From the NCBI GenBank assembly GCA_905193725.1, contig CAJJPW010000029.1, positions 1 through 13,778 on the forward strand: DNA of 13,778 nt, read 5' to 3'. The position numbers and the translations under genes were made by a program. This DNA comes from an uncultured Eubacteriales bacterium (GTDB lineage Bacteria > Bacillota > Clostridia > Christensenellales > Christensenellaceae). Below, one piece after another: positions 1 through 7,268 of this stretch. Under the pieces are notes generated by a model, which saw only the letters and a list, made by a program, of their open reading frames with translations, made no database searches and had not been told where the DNA came from. Numbering within the stretch: position 1 is the first letter of the stretch; each line of letters starts with the position of its first letter.

Positions 1-154
1 ATTTAATAAAATTCATGGATTATACCCACTTTTAAAGCTGAAAAATAACCTCTTTTTACATTTGGTTTTTGAAAGAATATAATTTAAAAGACATTTTATT
101 TTGCTAATTTAAACGGAAATCAAAAGATTTTTGAATATTTCTAAATTTTTCCTA

Positions 155-183
155 TTGACAAATTGAATATTCATGAATATTAT
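155..183 (+). promoter_or_regulatory. Strong SigA-type promoter of the nine-gene operon
   Basis: A perfect -35 hexamer TTGACA (155-160) is followed by a 17-nt spacer and a near-consensus -10 TATTAT (178-183). Transcription would start around 190, giving a leader of about 75 nt before the first start codon. The spacer and the -10 are covered by a perfect palindrome (166-181), so a bound protein would block RNA polymerase. No other equally good promoter was seen between the genes downstream, which fits one long transcript. Confidence 0.8.
166..181. promoter_or_regulatory. 16-bp palindromic operator candidate in the promoter spacer
   Basis: AATATTCATGAATATT is a perfect inverted repeat lying between the -35 and -10 and overlapping the -10. 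It contains the 8-mer TGAATATT at 164-171 and 174-181, exactly one helical turn apart. A third copy lies at 132-139, 32 bp further upstream. A protein bound here would sterically repress the operon. The obvious candidate is the YhfZ-like protein encoded at 12626-13561, but that link is inference. The region is AT-rich, so the 8-mer alone is weak evidence; the perfect 16-bp symmetry and its position carry the call. Confidence 0.6.
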
Positions 184-266
184 TAAATTACAGATTCGAA
201 TTTATTCCAAAACTCATAAAAATTTAATAAGATCATCAGATGATAATTCTTCATAGGAGGCAAAAA

Positions 267-1046
267 ATGATTCAATATGAAAAAGTAACGGGTGATTTTC
301 GCTTAGATGGAAAAGCGGCAATTGTCGTCGGTGGTGCAGGAGGCATCGGTGAAGCGACTGCCCAAATGTATGCGCGCAAAGGCGCTAAAGTGGCAATTGT
401 GGACTGTAAAGAAACATGCGAAGAGGTAGCGCAGTCCATTGCCAAGGAATTTGGTGTACAGACAGTGGGGATTCCATGTGATGTAACAGATCAGCTGAGT
501 GTAGATCACATGATGCAGGGCGTATTAGAAGCATTTGGAGAAGTTCATATCTTAGCATGTATGCCTGGGTTTGTGGATTTATACCGGGCGACAGATATTG
601 AAATCAGCAATGTTGAAAAGCACATCTCCATTAATGCGGTAGGCGTTTTTCGGGTATGCCAGGCAGTGGCAAACCAGATGATTAAGCAGGGGAAAGGCGG
701 CAAGATCGTATGTGTCACCTCTCAGGCGGATTTTATTGCGATCAATAAACATGTGGGATACACCATGAGCAAGGCAGCTTTGGTGGGGATGATCAAGGTA
801 TGTGCTCTAGAATGGGCGGAATATGGCATTAACGTCAACGGTGTAGCGCCGACGGTAGTCAACACCTATATGGGCGAACGCGCTTGGCAGGGGAAGGTAA
901 AGACGGATATGATTGAGCAGATCCCAGCCCATCGCTTTGCGGAGACGGATGAGATTGCCGCAGCAGTTCTTTTCCTATCTTGTAATGAGTCTAACATGAT
1001 AACTGGAGAAGACCTGGTAGTAGATGGTGGTTTTACGATTAAGTAA
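267..1046 (+). CDS. Short-chain dehydrogenase/reductase, probable polyol or sugar dehydrogenase
   Basis: The protein has 259 residues, a typical classical SDR length. The start at 267 is chosen because AGGAGG (255-260) lies 6 nt upstream; an in-frame ATG at 240 has no such site. Visible features are the Rossmann glycine motif VGGAGGIG (21-28, Val where Thr is usual), Asp46 at the end of the second strand (favours NAD over NADP), and a catalytic set Asn123, Ser152, Tyr165 and Lys169 (YTMSK). The NNAG motif is replaced by CMPG (98-101). The C-terminal GEDLVVDGGF matches the family. It is the first gene of the operon, before a sugar importer. By family knowledge and context it probably oxidises an imported polyol or sugar to a ketose in the cytoplasm. 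The exact substrate cannot be read from the sequence. The SDR assignment is secure. Confidence 0.9.
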   Translation: MIQYEKVTGDFRLDGKAAIVVGGAGGIGEATAQMYARKGAKVAIVDCKETCEEVAQSIAKEFGVQTVGIPCDVTDQLSVDHMMQGVLEAFGEVHILACMPGFVDLYRATDIEISNVEKHISINAVGVFRVCQAVANQMIKQGKGGKIVCVTSQADFIAINKHVGYTMSKAALVGMIKVCALEWAEYGINVNGVAPTVVNTYMGERAWQGKVKTDMIEQIPAHRFAETDEIAAAVLFLSCNESNMITGEDLVVDGGFTIK

Positions 1047-1074
1047 AGCCCGAGGAAGGTGTAAATTTTGAATT

Positions 1075-1096
1075 TGGAAGTCAAGTAATACTTCCA
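1075..1096 (+). other. Intergenic RNA hairpin before the binding-protein gene
   Basis: TGGAAGT (1075-1081) pairs perfectly with ACTTCCA (1090-1096) around an 8-nt loop. It is followed by an A-rich stretch and the ribosome binding site of the next gene, with no U-run, so it is not a typical terminator. It may protect the 5' end of a processed binding-protein message. A 7-bp stem can also arise by chance. Confidence 0.4.
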
Positions 1097-1122
1097 TAAA
1101 AAAATAAAAAGGAGAAAAAATA

Positions 1123-2595
1123 ATGAAAATGAAAAAAGGGATTGCACTGCTACTTTCCGTTTTGCTAGTATTGATTGCAGTCGTAGGCTGTTCAGCACCT
1201 ACGAATAGTGAGGAAGCAAATGAAGGGCAAGAGCAGAGCAGTGAAACAAATCAAGGGTCTGCTCCAGCAGCAGAATCTGACGATGTTGTAGCGCAACTTG
1301 TAGCGGAAGCTTCACAACTCTCGGGGATCGACGCATATAATTTCTTTAATTCGCTAGAGGATAAGGGATTGACAGATGATCAAATTATACAGTTCTTTAT
1401 TGACCTTCCTATCTCACAAGCAAACCAACAAGTGTACGATTTATATATGAGCGATGCGTTGGATATTTACGCGGAGACAGCGCCACAGGGCGTTATGTAC
1501 GATGATTACACTTGGGAACGCGGTTCAGGCACGGATATCACTGGTGAATTCACCGGAAATGACGTGAAGATGGCATTTACAGACTATGTACCTGTAGAGG
1601 ATGGGCCCATCGGAGATCCCAATAAAACGTATAAAGTGGGCGTGGTTATCATTGGCATGATCGACTCCTGGATGGCGAATTTATACGATAGCATTGCATG
1701 GGAAGCGGCGAGACACGAAAATCTTGAGCTGATTTGGATGGATTATGGTCTGGATAATGATGGATGTGCGCAAGCGATCGATACTCTGATTGCCCAAGAT
1801 GTAGATGCGATTTTATTGTGGCCCCGCAGTGAGGCACCTACCGGTCCACCAGCCCAACGGGCGATTGAAGCTGGCATCCCGGTAATTACTGTGGACAGAC
1901 TCAGTGGATATGAGGATGTAACATCCCGTGTACACGGAAATTTCCCAGCAAACGGAGCTCAGGCAGGTATGTACCTAGTCTGGAAACTGGGTCAAGAATC
2001 CGGTGGAACGGAAATTAAGGGGGACATTGTTCTGCTGCGTAAAGCCGCTGGTGTTACGGCTGATACCCTTCGGTGCGGTTATTTCTTAAAAGTAATCAGC
2101 TATTTCCCGGATATCAATATTCTACAGTCCTATTATGATAACGACGATAGAGAGCAGTCCCTGCGCAATGTTCAGGATGCACTACAGGCTTATGACAATA
2201 TAGACGCTTTCTTCTGTGAAGGGCTCACTCAAAATCCCGTGGCTTACGAGGCAATTAAGAGTGCTGACCGCATGTACAGCAGAGAAAACGGAGAAAAAAT
2301 TATTCTGCTAACCATTGACGATACCAAAGAGACATTTGCTATGTTGCACAATGGAGATGTGGAGATGAACTCACCTTACCCGCCACTTATCGGTGACATT
2401 GGCTTGAGAGTTGTGGAAAAAATACTGGCTGGTGAAGAAATGCCACAGGATATTGCATTGCCCAACATTCCTATGGTTACCTTGAATGGAGATAAGATAT
2501 TTGGTCTACAGACACAAGCGGCAACGGATTGGGATCAATACGCTTCAGGCCCTGAATACGAAGGTGGTACTGCCGACCAAGGCACAGAATCGTAA
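1123..2595 (+). CDS. Sugar ABC transporter substrate-binding lipoprotein with long N-terminal extension
   Basis: The protein has 490 residues. The start at 1123 has AAGGAG (1109-1114) 8 nt upstream. It opens with a positively charged stretch and hydrophobic core ending in VVGC, so Cys23 is the likely lipidated residue and the protein is anchored on the outer face of the membrane. A Ser/Glu/Gln-rich linker (about 24-52) and a partly helical segment (about 53-165) follow. A type I periplasmic-binding fold begins near residue 170 (KVGVVIIG) and runs to about 470; VDAILLWPRS and GIPVITVDR match the Peripla_BP_4 family of CUT2 sugar receptors. The roughly 145-residue extension before the fold is unusual, because family members normally enter the fold soon after the lipid anchor. 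It is followed by two permeases and an ATPase. The ligand is unknown, but the family binds small sugars, polyols or furanoses such as AI-2. Confidence 0.88.
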   Translation: MKMKKGIALLLSVLLVLIAVVGCSAPTNSEEANEGQEQSSETNQGSAPAAESDDVVAQLVAEASQLSGIDAYNFFNSLEDKGLTDDQIIQFFIDLPISQANQQVYDLYMSDALDIYAETAPQGVMYDDYTWERGSGTDITGEFTGNDVKMAFTDYVPVEDGPIGDPNKTYKVGVVIIGMIDSWMANLYDSIAWEAARHENLELIWMDYGLDNDGCAQAIDTLIAQDVDAILLWPRSEAPTGPPAQRAIEAGIPVITVDRLSGYEDVTSRVHGNFPANGAQAGMYLVWKLGQESGGTEIKGDIVLLRKAAGVTADTLRCGYFLKVISYFPDINILQSYYDNDDREQSLRNVQDALQAYDNIDAFFCEGLTQNPVAYEAIKSADRMYSRENGEKIILLTIDDTKETFAMLHNGDVEMNSPYPPLIGDIGLRVVEKILAGEEMPQDIALPNIPMVTLNGDKIFGLQTQAATDWDQYASGPEYEGGTADQGTES

Positions 2596-2606
2596 TGAAA
2601 ATGGAA

Positions 2607-2637
2607 ACAGAGCGAAGGATTACTTTCTTCGCTCTGT
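2607..2637 (+). other. Intergenic hairpin after the binding-protein gene
   Basis: ACAGAGCGAAG (2607-2617) and CTTCGCTCTGT (2627-2637) form a perfect 11-bp stem. Two further inner pairs (G2618-T2626, A2619-T2625) leave a 5-nt loop. There is no following U-run, so complete termination is unlikely. Such structures after binding-protein genes commonly block 3' exonuclease or cause partial termination, raising binding-protein levels relative to permease levels. That role is inferred; the stem itself is plain in the sequence. Confidence 0.75.
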
Positions 2638-2667
2638 ATTCCACTGATATTTAGTAAGGAGCCGAAA

Positions 2668-3651
2668 ATGAATAGGGAAGTTACTCTAGACAAAAAAAAT
2701 AATACGGTATTGAAAAGGGCAATTGCGGGAAATGGACTTTCTATTTCTATCATAATTCTACTAGTTTTATTGGCAATAGCAGCTATTCTTGTACCAAAAG
2801 TATTTCAAATGCAAAATTTAGATAATGTTTTGCGCTTATATGCTCCGGCAGGCATTATGGCAATCGGTCTTAGCTTAGTGATGTTCACAGCCGAGATTGA
2901 CATTTCTGTGGGCGCCATAATGAATCTCTCAATGGCAGCTGGTGCATTGGTATTGGATATGAACGAAATAGGCGCCTTTTTCTTGATTTTAGGAGTAGGC
3001 GTCGTGTGTGGCCTGGTGAATGGAATATTGGTAACCAAAACTAAAACACAATCACTGATGATAACAATTGGAACGTTATCCGTGTATAATGGTTTGGCAG
3101 CTATATTAGTCAATGCGCAACCCAAGTACATTTCAAATATATATACCTTTCTAAATATGATGGGTAAGGAAAATGTATTAGGCCTTCCAATTCCGTTTTT
3201 TATCTGCGTTGTCCTAGCGGTGATCTTTTGTTTTTTGATGGCGAAGACTAGGTTTGGAAAGCAGACCTATTATGTGGGAGCCAACAAGAGAGCTGCATGG
3301 ATGGGCGGAGTGGATATCGACAAAGTGCGAATCATTTGCTTTACCATCAGTGGATTATTGGCAGCGCTTTCTGGCCCTTTACTAGCTGCACAGATCGGTT
3401 CAGCCTCCATTGATATGGGGACAGGATATGAGGTAACAGCAATTTCTATAGCGGTTTTAGGAGGCGTATCGCTGGATGGCGGGCGTGGCTCAGTTTTGGG
3501 AACGCTGTGTGGCATGATAACCATGGGGATTTTGCTGAATATGCTTTCCCTGTTAGGATTGGGGACCTATGCTGCGAAAACGCTGCAAGGCGCTCTGATT
3601 ATTGGAATTGTTTGTCTATATGGATTCCTTCGCCGGAGAGCAAACCGATAA
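2668..3651 (+). CDS. CUT2-type sugar ABC transporter permease 1
   Basis: The protein has 327 residues and is very hydrophobic, with multiple membrane segments beginning at about residues 24-42. AAGGAG (2656-2661) lies 6 nt before the ATG. Family signatures of the RbsC/XylH/LsrC group (BPD_transp_2) are present: AEIDISVGA (75-83), where the family usually has (G)xIDLSVG, and GGVSLDGGRGS (265-275) in the cytoplasmic loop that contacts the ATPase. It should form half of the membrane channel with the next gene product. The two permeases are clearly different in sequence, so a heterodimer as in LsrC/LsrD is likely. The fold call is firm; the transported sugar is not known. Confidence 0.9.
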   Translation: MNREVTLDKKNNTVLKRAIAGNGLSISIIILLVLLAIAAILVPKVFQMQNLDNVLRLYAPAGIMAIGLSLVMFTAEIDISVGAIMNLSMAAGALVLDMNEIGAFFLILGVGVVCGLVNGILVTKTKTQSLMITIGTLSVYNGLAAILVNAQPKYISNIYTFLNMMGKENVLGLPIPFFICVVLAVIFCFLMAKTRFGKQTYYVGANKRAAWMGGVDIDKVRIICFTISGLLAALSGPLLAAQIGSASIDMGTGYEVTAISIAVLGGVSLDGGRGSVLGTLCGMITMGILLNMLSLLGLGTYAAKTLQGALIIGIVCLYGFLRRRANR

Positions 3652-3679
3652 TCGAAACGCAGATAAAAGAGGTAGATTC

Positions 3680-4720
3680 ATGAATACAACAATTAAAAGA
3701 AATGGGAAGAGAAGTCTTTGGAAACTTCTCGTAAAAAATATACTTATCATCGCAATTGTTGCGGAGATTATCATAGGGCAGTTGATTAATCCATCATTTT
3801 TAACGACAGGAAATATTGGCGTTATTCTTTATTCCTGTTCAGCTCTGGGCATTTTGGCGATTGCAGAGTCTTTGGTTTTGCTTGTGGCAGAAATCGACTT
3901 GACAGTTGGTGCTAGTGCATTTATCTCCCCTGCGCTGGCTATCTATGCAACAAATGGAATTTATGAGGCTACTACTGGCGTGTCGATCATGCGAGGTGGA
4001 TATATTTCAGATGGATGGGTTTTAATTGTAATTTTCACTTTCCTCATCGCAGGAGTGATAGGGCTTATCAATGGCCTATTGGTGGTAAAGGGAAAGATAC
4101 CTGCCTTTATTGCCACTATTGGAATGCAATTTACTATTGTAGGAATCGGATTCCTCGTCACCAAGGGAACGCCGCTGTTTTTAACAAGGTTAGAGGGGGC
4201 AGAGGTGCTGGGAAATGCAAATATCGGCATTATTCCCGTATGCTTTCTCGTCTTTGCGGCAGTGGCAGCCTTGTTTATTTTTCTCACGAGAAAGACGAAG
4301 TTTGGCATGCGCATCTATGCGACAGGTGGCAATCAAAAGGCGACAACGCTCTGTGGTATTAATCCTGGCAAATGGAAAATTATCATGTACTTGTTAAGTG
4401 GGCTGCTGGTAGCGCTATCCGGCTTGATCTTTATGTCCAAACTTCAAGCCATTGATGTATCCCAGATTGCAAGTTATGAGATGACAGCATTAGCCATTGC
4501 CATTATAGGTGGTATGGAATTGAGTGGCGGCGTAGGAAGCATTGGAGGCACGGTGACCTCAACATTTTTTATGGCAATTCTGCTCAATGTGATGAGCTTG
4601 GCAGGACTGTTATCCTATCACGAAACCTTTGTGACGGGATTGATGATCGTGATCTTTGCGATTGCACATAAAAAGAGAGACAGCAAAAGAATGCGCGAAC
4701 TGAATATCGTCGAAGTATAA
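3680..4720 (+). CDS. CUT2-type sugar ABC transporter permease 2
   Basis: The protein has 346 residues. I chose the ATG at 3680, preceded by AAGAGG (3667-3672), over an in-frame ATG at 3602 that lies inside the upstream gene. Several hydrophobic segments are evident, starting around residue 19. The signatures AEIDLTVGA (70-78) and GGMELSGGVGS (277-287) align with the same motifs in permease 1, but Val replaces the Arg of the GGRGS loop. This is the second half of the membrane channel, 28 nt downstream of permease 1. Two dissimilar permeases with a single fused ATPase is the layout of the Lsr and rhamnose-type importers, but no Lsr processing genes accompany it here. Confidence 0.9.
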   Translation: MNTTIKRNGKRSLWKLLVKNILIIAIVAEIIIGQLINPSFLTTGNIGVILYSCSALGILAIAESLVLLVAEIDLTVGASAFISPALAIYATNGIYEATTGVSIMRGGYISDGWVLIVIFTFLIAGVIGLINGLLVVKGKIPAFIATIGMQFTIVGIGFLVTKGTPLFLTRLEGAEVLGNANIGIIPVCFLVFAAVAALFIFLTRKTKFGMRIYATGGNQKATTLCGINPGKWKIIMYLLSGLLVALSGLIFMSKLQAIDVSQIASYEMTALAIAIIGGMELSGGVGSIGGTVTSTFFMAILLNVMSLAGLLSYHETFVTGLMIVIFAIAHKKRDSKRMRELNIVEV

Positions 4721-4756
4721 ATGCTGCTATAAGGCAAGGCCGGATAATAGGTGATT

Positions 4757-6277
4757 ATGATGAATAATAAAGAAATACTTCTCTCAATGAAACATATTAA
4801 GAAAAGCTTTTTTGGTGTAACAGTACTCAATGATGTGGATTTTGAATTAAAACATGGCGAAGTGATTTCCATTATCGGATCAAATGGTGCGGGAAAATCC
4901 ACCTTATCAAATATTATTGCTGGGGTACTTGTGCCAGAAGAAGGCGATATTTACATAGAAGGGAAAAAGGTTAAAATTAGCGATCCAAATGATGCGGAAA
5001 CCCTGGGAATCGGTATGGTACATCAAGAGCCGACTCTGTGTGAAAATATGAAGGTATATGAAAATATCTTTTTAAATAGGGAAATCCTCAAAAAAGGTTT
5101 CATGTTGGATCGGGAAAAAATGAAGGATGAGAGCAGAAAAATGCTCAAATATCTTGGCTTTGAAATAGATGTCTGCAAGGACGTACAGGATATTTCGCTA
5201 GTAGGCAAAGCAGTTGTTTCTATTGCTAAGGCCATGATGATGAACCCTAAGATTTTGATTTTGGACGAGGTAACTGCTCCACTCAACAACAACGAGGTAG
5301 AACATTTGTTTGAAATCATCGATGGTCTGCGCAAAAAAGGGCTGGGGATTATCTATATTAGCCACAAGATTCGGGAGATTGTGCAGATATCGGATAAAGT
5401 CAACGTATTGCGAGATGGAAAAATTGTGGGGATATTTGATGCGGAAGTAGAAACCCTGCGGGAAAAGGACATCATCAATCTGATGTTGGGAGAGAACGAA
5501 TGGGCAGGGGAATACGCTGAAAGAAATCTAGACCAGAGCAGCGATGAAGTATTGTTGGAGGCAAATGGTCTAGCAAAAGAAGGAATGTATGAAGATATCT
5601 CCTTTCAGCTCCATAAAAATGAGATTATCGGGTTAGCAGGTTTAAAAGGCTCGGGAATTACAGAGCTATTATATTCTATTTTCGGGATTATGAAATACGA
5701 AAAAGGCACACTGAAAATGGATGGAAAAGTATTGAAGGCAAAAAGCCCAGAGCAAGCAATTAAAAGTGGAATTGGCATGATAACCAATGACAGACAACGA
5801 GAGGAATTGGCGTTGATGCTCCCTATCAAAGACAATATTATTATTAGCTCCTTAAACAAGGTGAAGAGTACACTGGGCTTGATAAGCGAGAAGAAGGCAA
5901 AAATTGCCGCAGAGGAATATGTGGAAAAGTTAAGCATTAAATCCACAGGGATTAAACAGCCGGTACAGTATTTGTCTGGCGGGAATCAACAAAAAGTGGT
6001 AGTTGCCAAATGGCTCATGAAGAATTCGGATGTGATTTTGATAGACGAGCCAACAAGAGGCGTGGATGTCAAAGCAAAAAATGAGATTTACGATTTGTTA
6101 TTAGCTGAAAAAAAAGATGGTAAAGGGATGATCGTATTTTCACCGGAGGTCCGTGAATTGTTGAATTTCTGCAATAGGATTTTAGTGATCTCCCGTGGAA
6201 AGATAACAAGAGAAATAAAACGGGAAGACCCGAATTTCTCAGAAAAAGGCGTGCTGGAAGCAATGCACTCCTATTGA
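4757..6277 (+). CDS. Double-domain sugar ABC transporter ATPase (RbsA-like)
   Basis: The protein has about 506 residues, the usual size of RbsA/XylG/MglA ATPases with two fused nucleotide-binding domains. The start is either ATG 4757 or ATG 4760; AGGTGA (4749-4754) serves both, and a GTG at 4751 lies within that site. Domain 1 has a good Walker A (GSNGAGKST, 41-49), Q-loop VHQEP, Walker B ILILDE and H-loop YISHK, but its signature is degraded (DISLVGKAVVS). Domain 2 has a degraded Walker A (GLKGSGITE) but an intact signature LSGGNQQK and Walker B VILIDEPTRGVD. In a head-to-tail dimer one composite site should hydrolyse ATP and the other should be impaired, which is known for this family. It powers the two permeases encoded just upstream. 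Confidence 0.93.
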   Translation: MMNNKEILLSMKHIKKSFFGVTVLNDVDFELKHGEVISIIGSNGAGKSTLSNIIAGVLVPEEGDIYIEGKKVKISDPNDAETLGIGMVHQEPTLCENMKVYENIFLNREILKKGFMLDREKMKDESRKMLKYLGFEIDVCKDVQDISLVGKAVVSIAKAMMMNPKILILDEVTAPLNNNEVEHLFEIIDGLRKKGLGIIYISHKIREIVQISDKVNVLRDGKIVGIFDAEVETLREKDIINLMLGENEWAGEYAERNLDQSSDEVLLEANGLAKEGMYEDISFQLHKNEIIGLAGLKGSGITELLYSIFGIMKYEKGTLKMDGKVLKAKSPEQAIKSGIGMITNDRQREELALMLPIKDNIIISSLNKVKSTLGLISEKKAKIAAEEYVEKLSIKSTGIKQPVQYLSGGNQQKVVVAKWLMKNSDVILIDEPTRGVDVKAKNEIYDLLLAEKKDGKGMIVFSPEVRELLNFCNRILVISRGKITREIKREDPNFSEKGVLEAMHSY

Positions 6278-6302
6278 TGGAAAGGCGAAAGGAGAAAAGA
6301 AA

Positions 6303-7208
6303 ATGCCGGAAATTTATGATCATATGGGAAAACCTGTACAACACAGACGCGCAAGAGTGAACAATATCAGGATGCACTTTGTTATGGCGGGGCAAGGGGA
6401 GCCTCTACTGCTGCTGCATGGGACTCCCAAAACCCACTATTACTGGTATAAGCTCATTCCGCTGTTGACAGAAAAGTTTACCATCGTCGCTCCAGATCTG
6501 CGGGGGTTTGGGGATACCGATAGGCCCAAAGCCGAAGAGGGATATGACTCCGTCCAAAATGCCAAGGATCTAGAAGAACTGATGACGGGATTGGGATTCC
6601 AGGAATTTCATGTTCACGGAGAAGACCGGGGTGCGGAATATGCTTATGTGCTTGCGGCACGAAATCCCGATCGGGTAAAATCCCTTTCGTTTTGCGAGAT
6701 GCTTTTGTCTGGGAAACGGTTAAATGAAATGTCCTATTTTACCAAGGAAAATACAGAGTTACAGTTTCACCAAAAAGGAACGTGGCAGTGGCATATCCCC
6801 TTTTTCTGGATTGCAGATATTCCAGAAATGTTGATTCAGGGGCACGAGCGGGAATTCTGGAGCCGCTGGATGAAACAGGAGACCTGGAATCCCAATGCGA
6901 TTTCACAGGAATGCATTGACGAGTGGATCCATCAAATGAAGATGGCTGGTGGACTAAGAGGAGTATTAGAGACCTATCGCGCTGCCTTTGTCAACGAGGC
7001 CATTAATCGGGAATTGGCGAAGACAAAAATAAAAATGCCAGTGATGGCAATTGGTGCACCGGAATTCTTTGGCTGGACTGTGGCAGAACAAATGCGTGAA
7101 GTGGCGGAAAACGTGGTAAAGGCGGAAGTTTTTGAGGAATGCGGGCACAGCCTGGCGCTAGAAGCAGAGGATAGGCTGGCAGCAGCCCTGATAGATTTTA
7201 TGCTGTAA
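6303..7208 (+). CDS. Alpha/beta hydrolase of the epoxide hydrolase / haloacid dehalogenase-like (Asp nucleophile) group
   Basis: The protein has 301 residues, and AAAGGAG (6288-6294) lies 8 nt before the start. The alpha/beta-hydrolase core shows HGTP (39-42, oxyanion region), APDLRGFGDTDRP (63-75), a nucleophile elbow HGEDRG with Asp108 where lipases and esterases carry Ser, a possible acid Glu132 after the next strand, and His282 in ECGHS. The cap segment around WHIPFFWIADIPEMLI (163-178) resembles the WHWFF region of fluoroacetate dehalogenases and soluble epoxide hydrolases. His164 is kept, but the following Trp is Ile. The second Arg of the dehalogenase DRGxR motif is Glu112. By family knowledge Asp enzymes form an alkyl-enzyme ester and cleave C-halogen or epoxide C-O bonds; the altered pocket argues for another substrate. 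Its position between importer and sugar enzymes suggests it prepares the imported compound. Confidence 0.82.
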   Translation: MPEIYDHMGKPVQHRRARVNNIRMHFVMAGQGEPLLLLHGTPKTHYYWYKLIPLLTEKFTIVAPDLRGFGDTDRPKAEEGYDSVQNAKDLEELMTGLGFQEFHVHGEDRGAEYAYVLAARNPDRVKSLSFCEMLLSGKRLNEMSYFTKENTELQFHQKGTWQWHIPFFWIADIPEMLIQGHEREFWSRWMKQETWNPNAISQECIDEWIHQMKMAGGLRGVLETYRAAFVNEAINRELAKTKIKMPVMAIGAPEFFGWTVAEQMREVAENVVKAEVFEECGHSLALEAEDRLAAALIDFML

Positions 7209-7227
7209 TTGGCTGAATCGCATGGTT

Positions 7228-7246
7228 GTGTATCGGGTGGATACAC
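7228..7246 (+). other. Small hairpin just upstream of the transketolase genes
   Basis: GTGTATC (7228-7234) pairs with GATACAC (7240-7246) around a GGGTG loop. It lies in the 60-nt gap between the hydrolase stop and the transketolase start, 9 nt before the GGAGA ribosome binding site (7256-7260). There is no U-run. It could mark an mRNA processing point separating the transporter/hydrolase part from the transketolase/kinase part. Confidence 0.45.
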
Positions 7247-7268
7247 GGGAAATTTGGAGAACAGTTTT

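Noticed and set aside
240..266. Upstream in-frame ATG for the SDR
   Set aside because: It has no ribosome binding site and adds residues before the fold, while the ATG at 267 has AGGAGG at ideal spacing.
184..266. Riboswitch (for example thiamine diphosphate) in the operon leader
   Set aside because: The leader is only about 75 nt and lacks the conserved CTGAGA-type elements.
2668..6277. AI-2 (Lsr) importer, because there are two different permeases, a fused ATPase and an FGGY kinase nearby
   Set aside because: The kinase is glycerol-kinase-like, not clearly LsrK-like, and no LsrF or LsrG is present; rhamnose-type and other CUT2 importers share the layout.
7209..7268. TTG start extending the transketolase N subunit by 20 residues
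   Set aside because: The TTG abuts the previous stop with no ribosome binding site, and the extension lies over a hairpin and the real ribosome binding site at 7256-7260.
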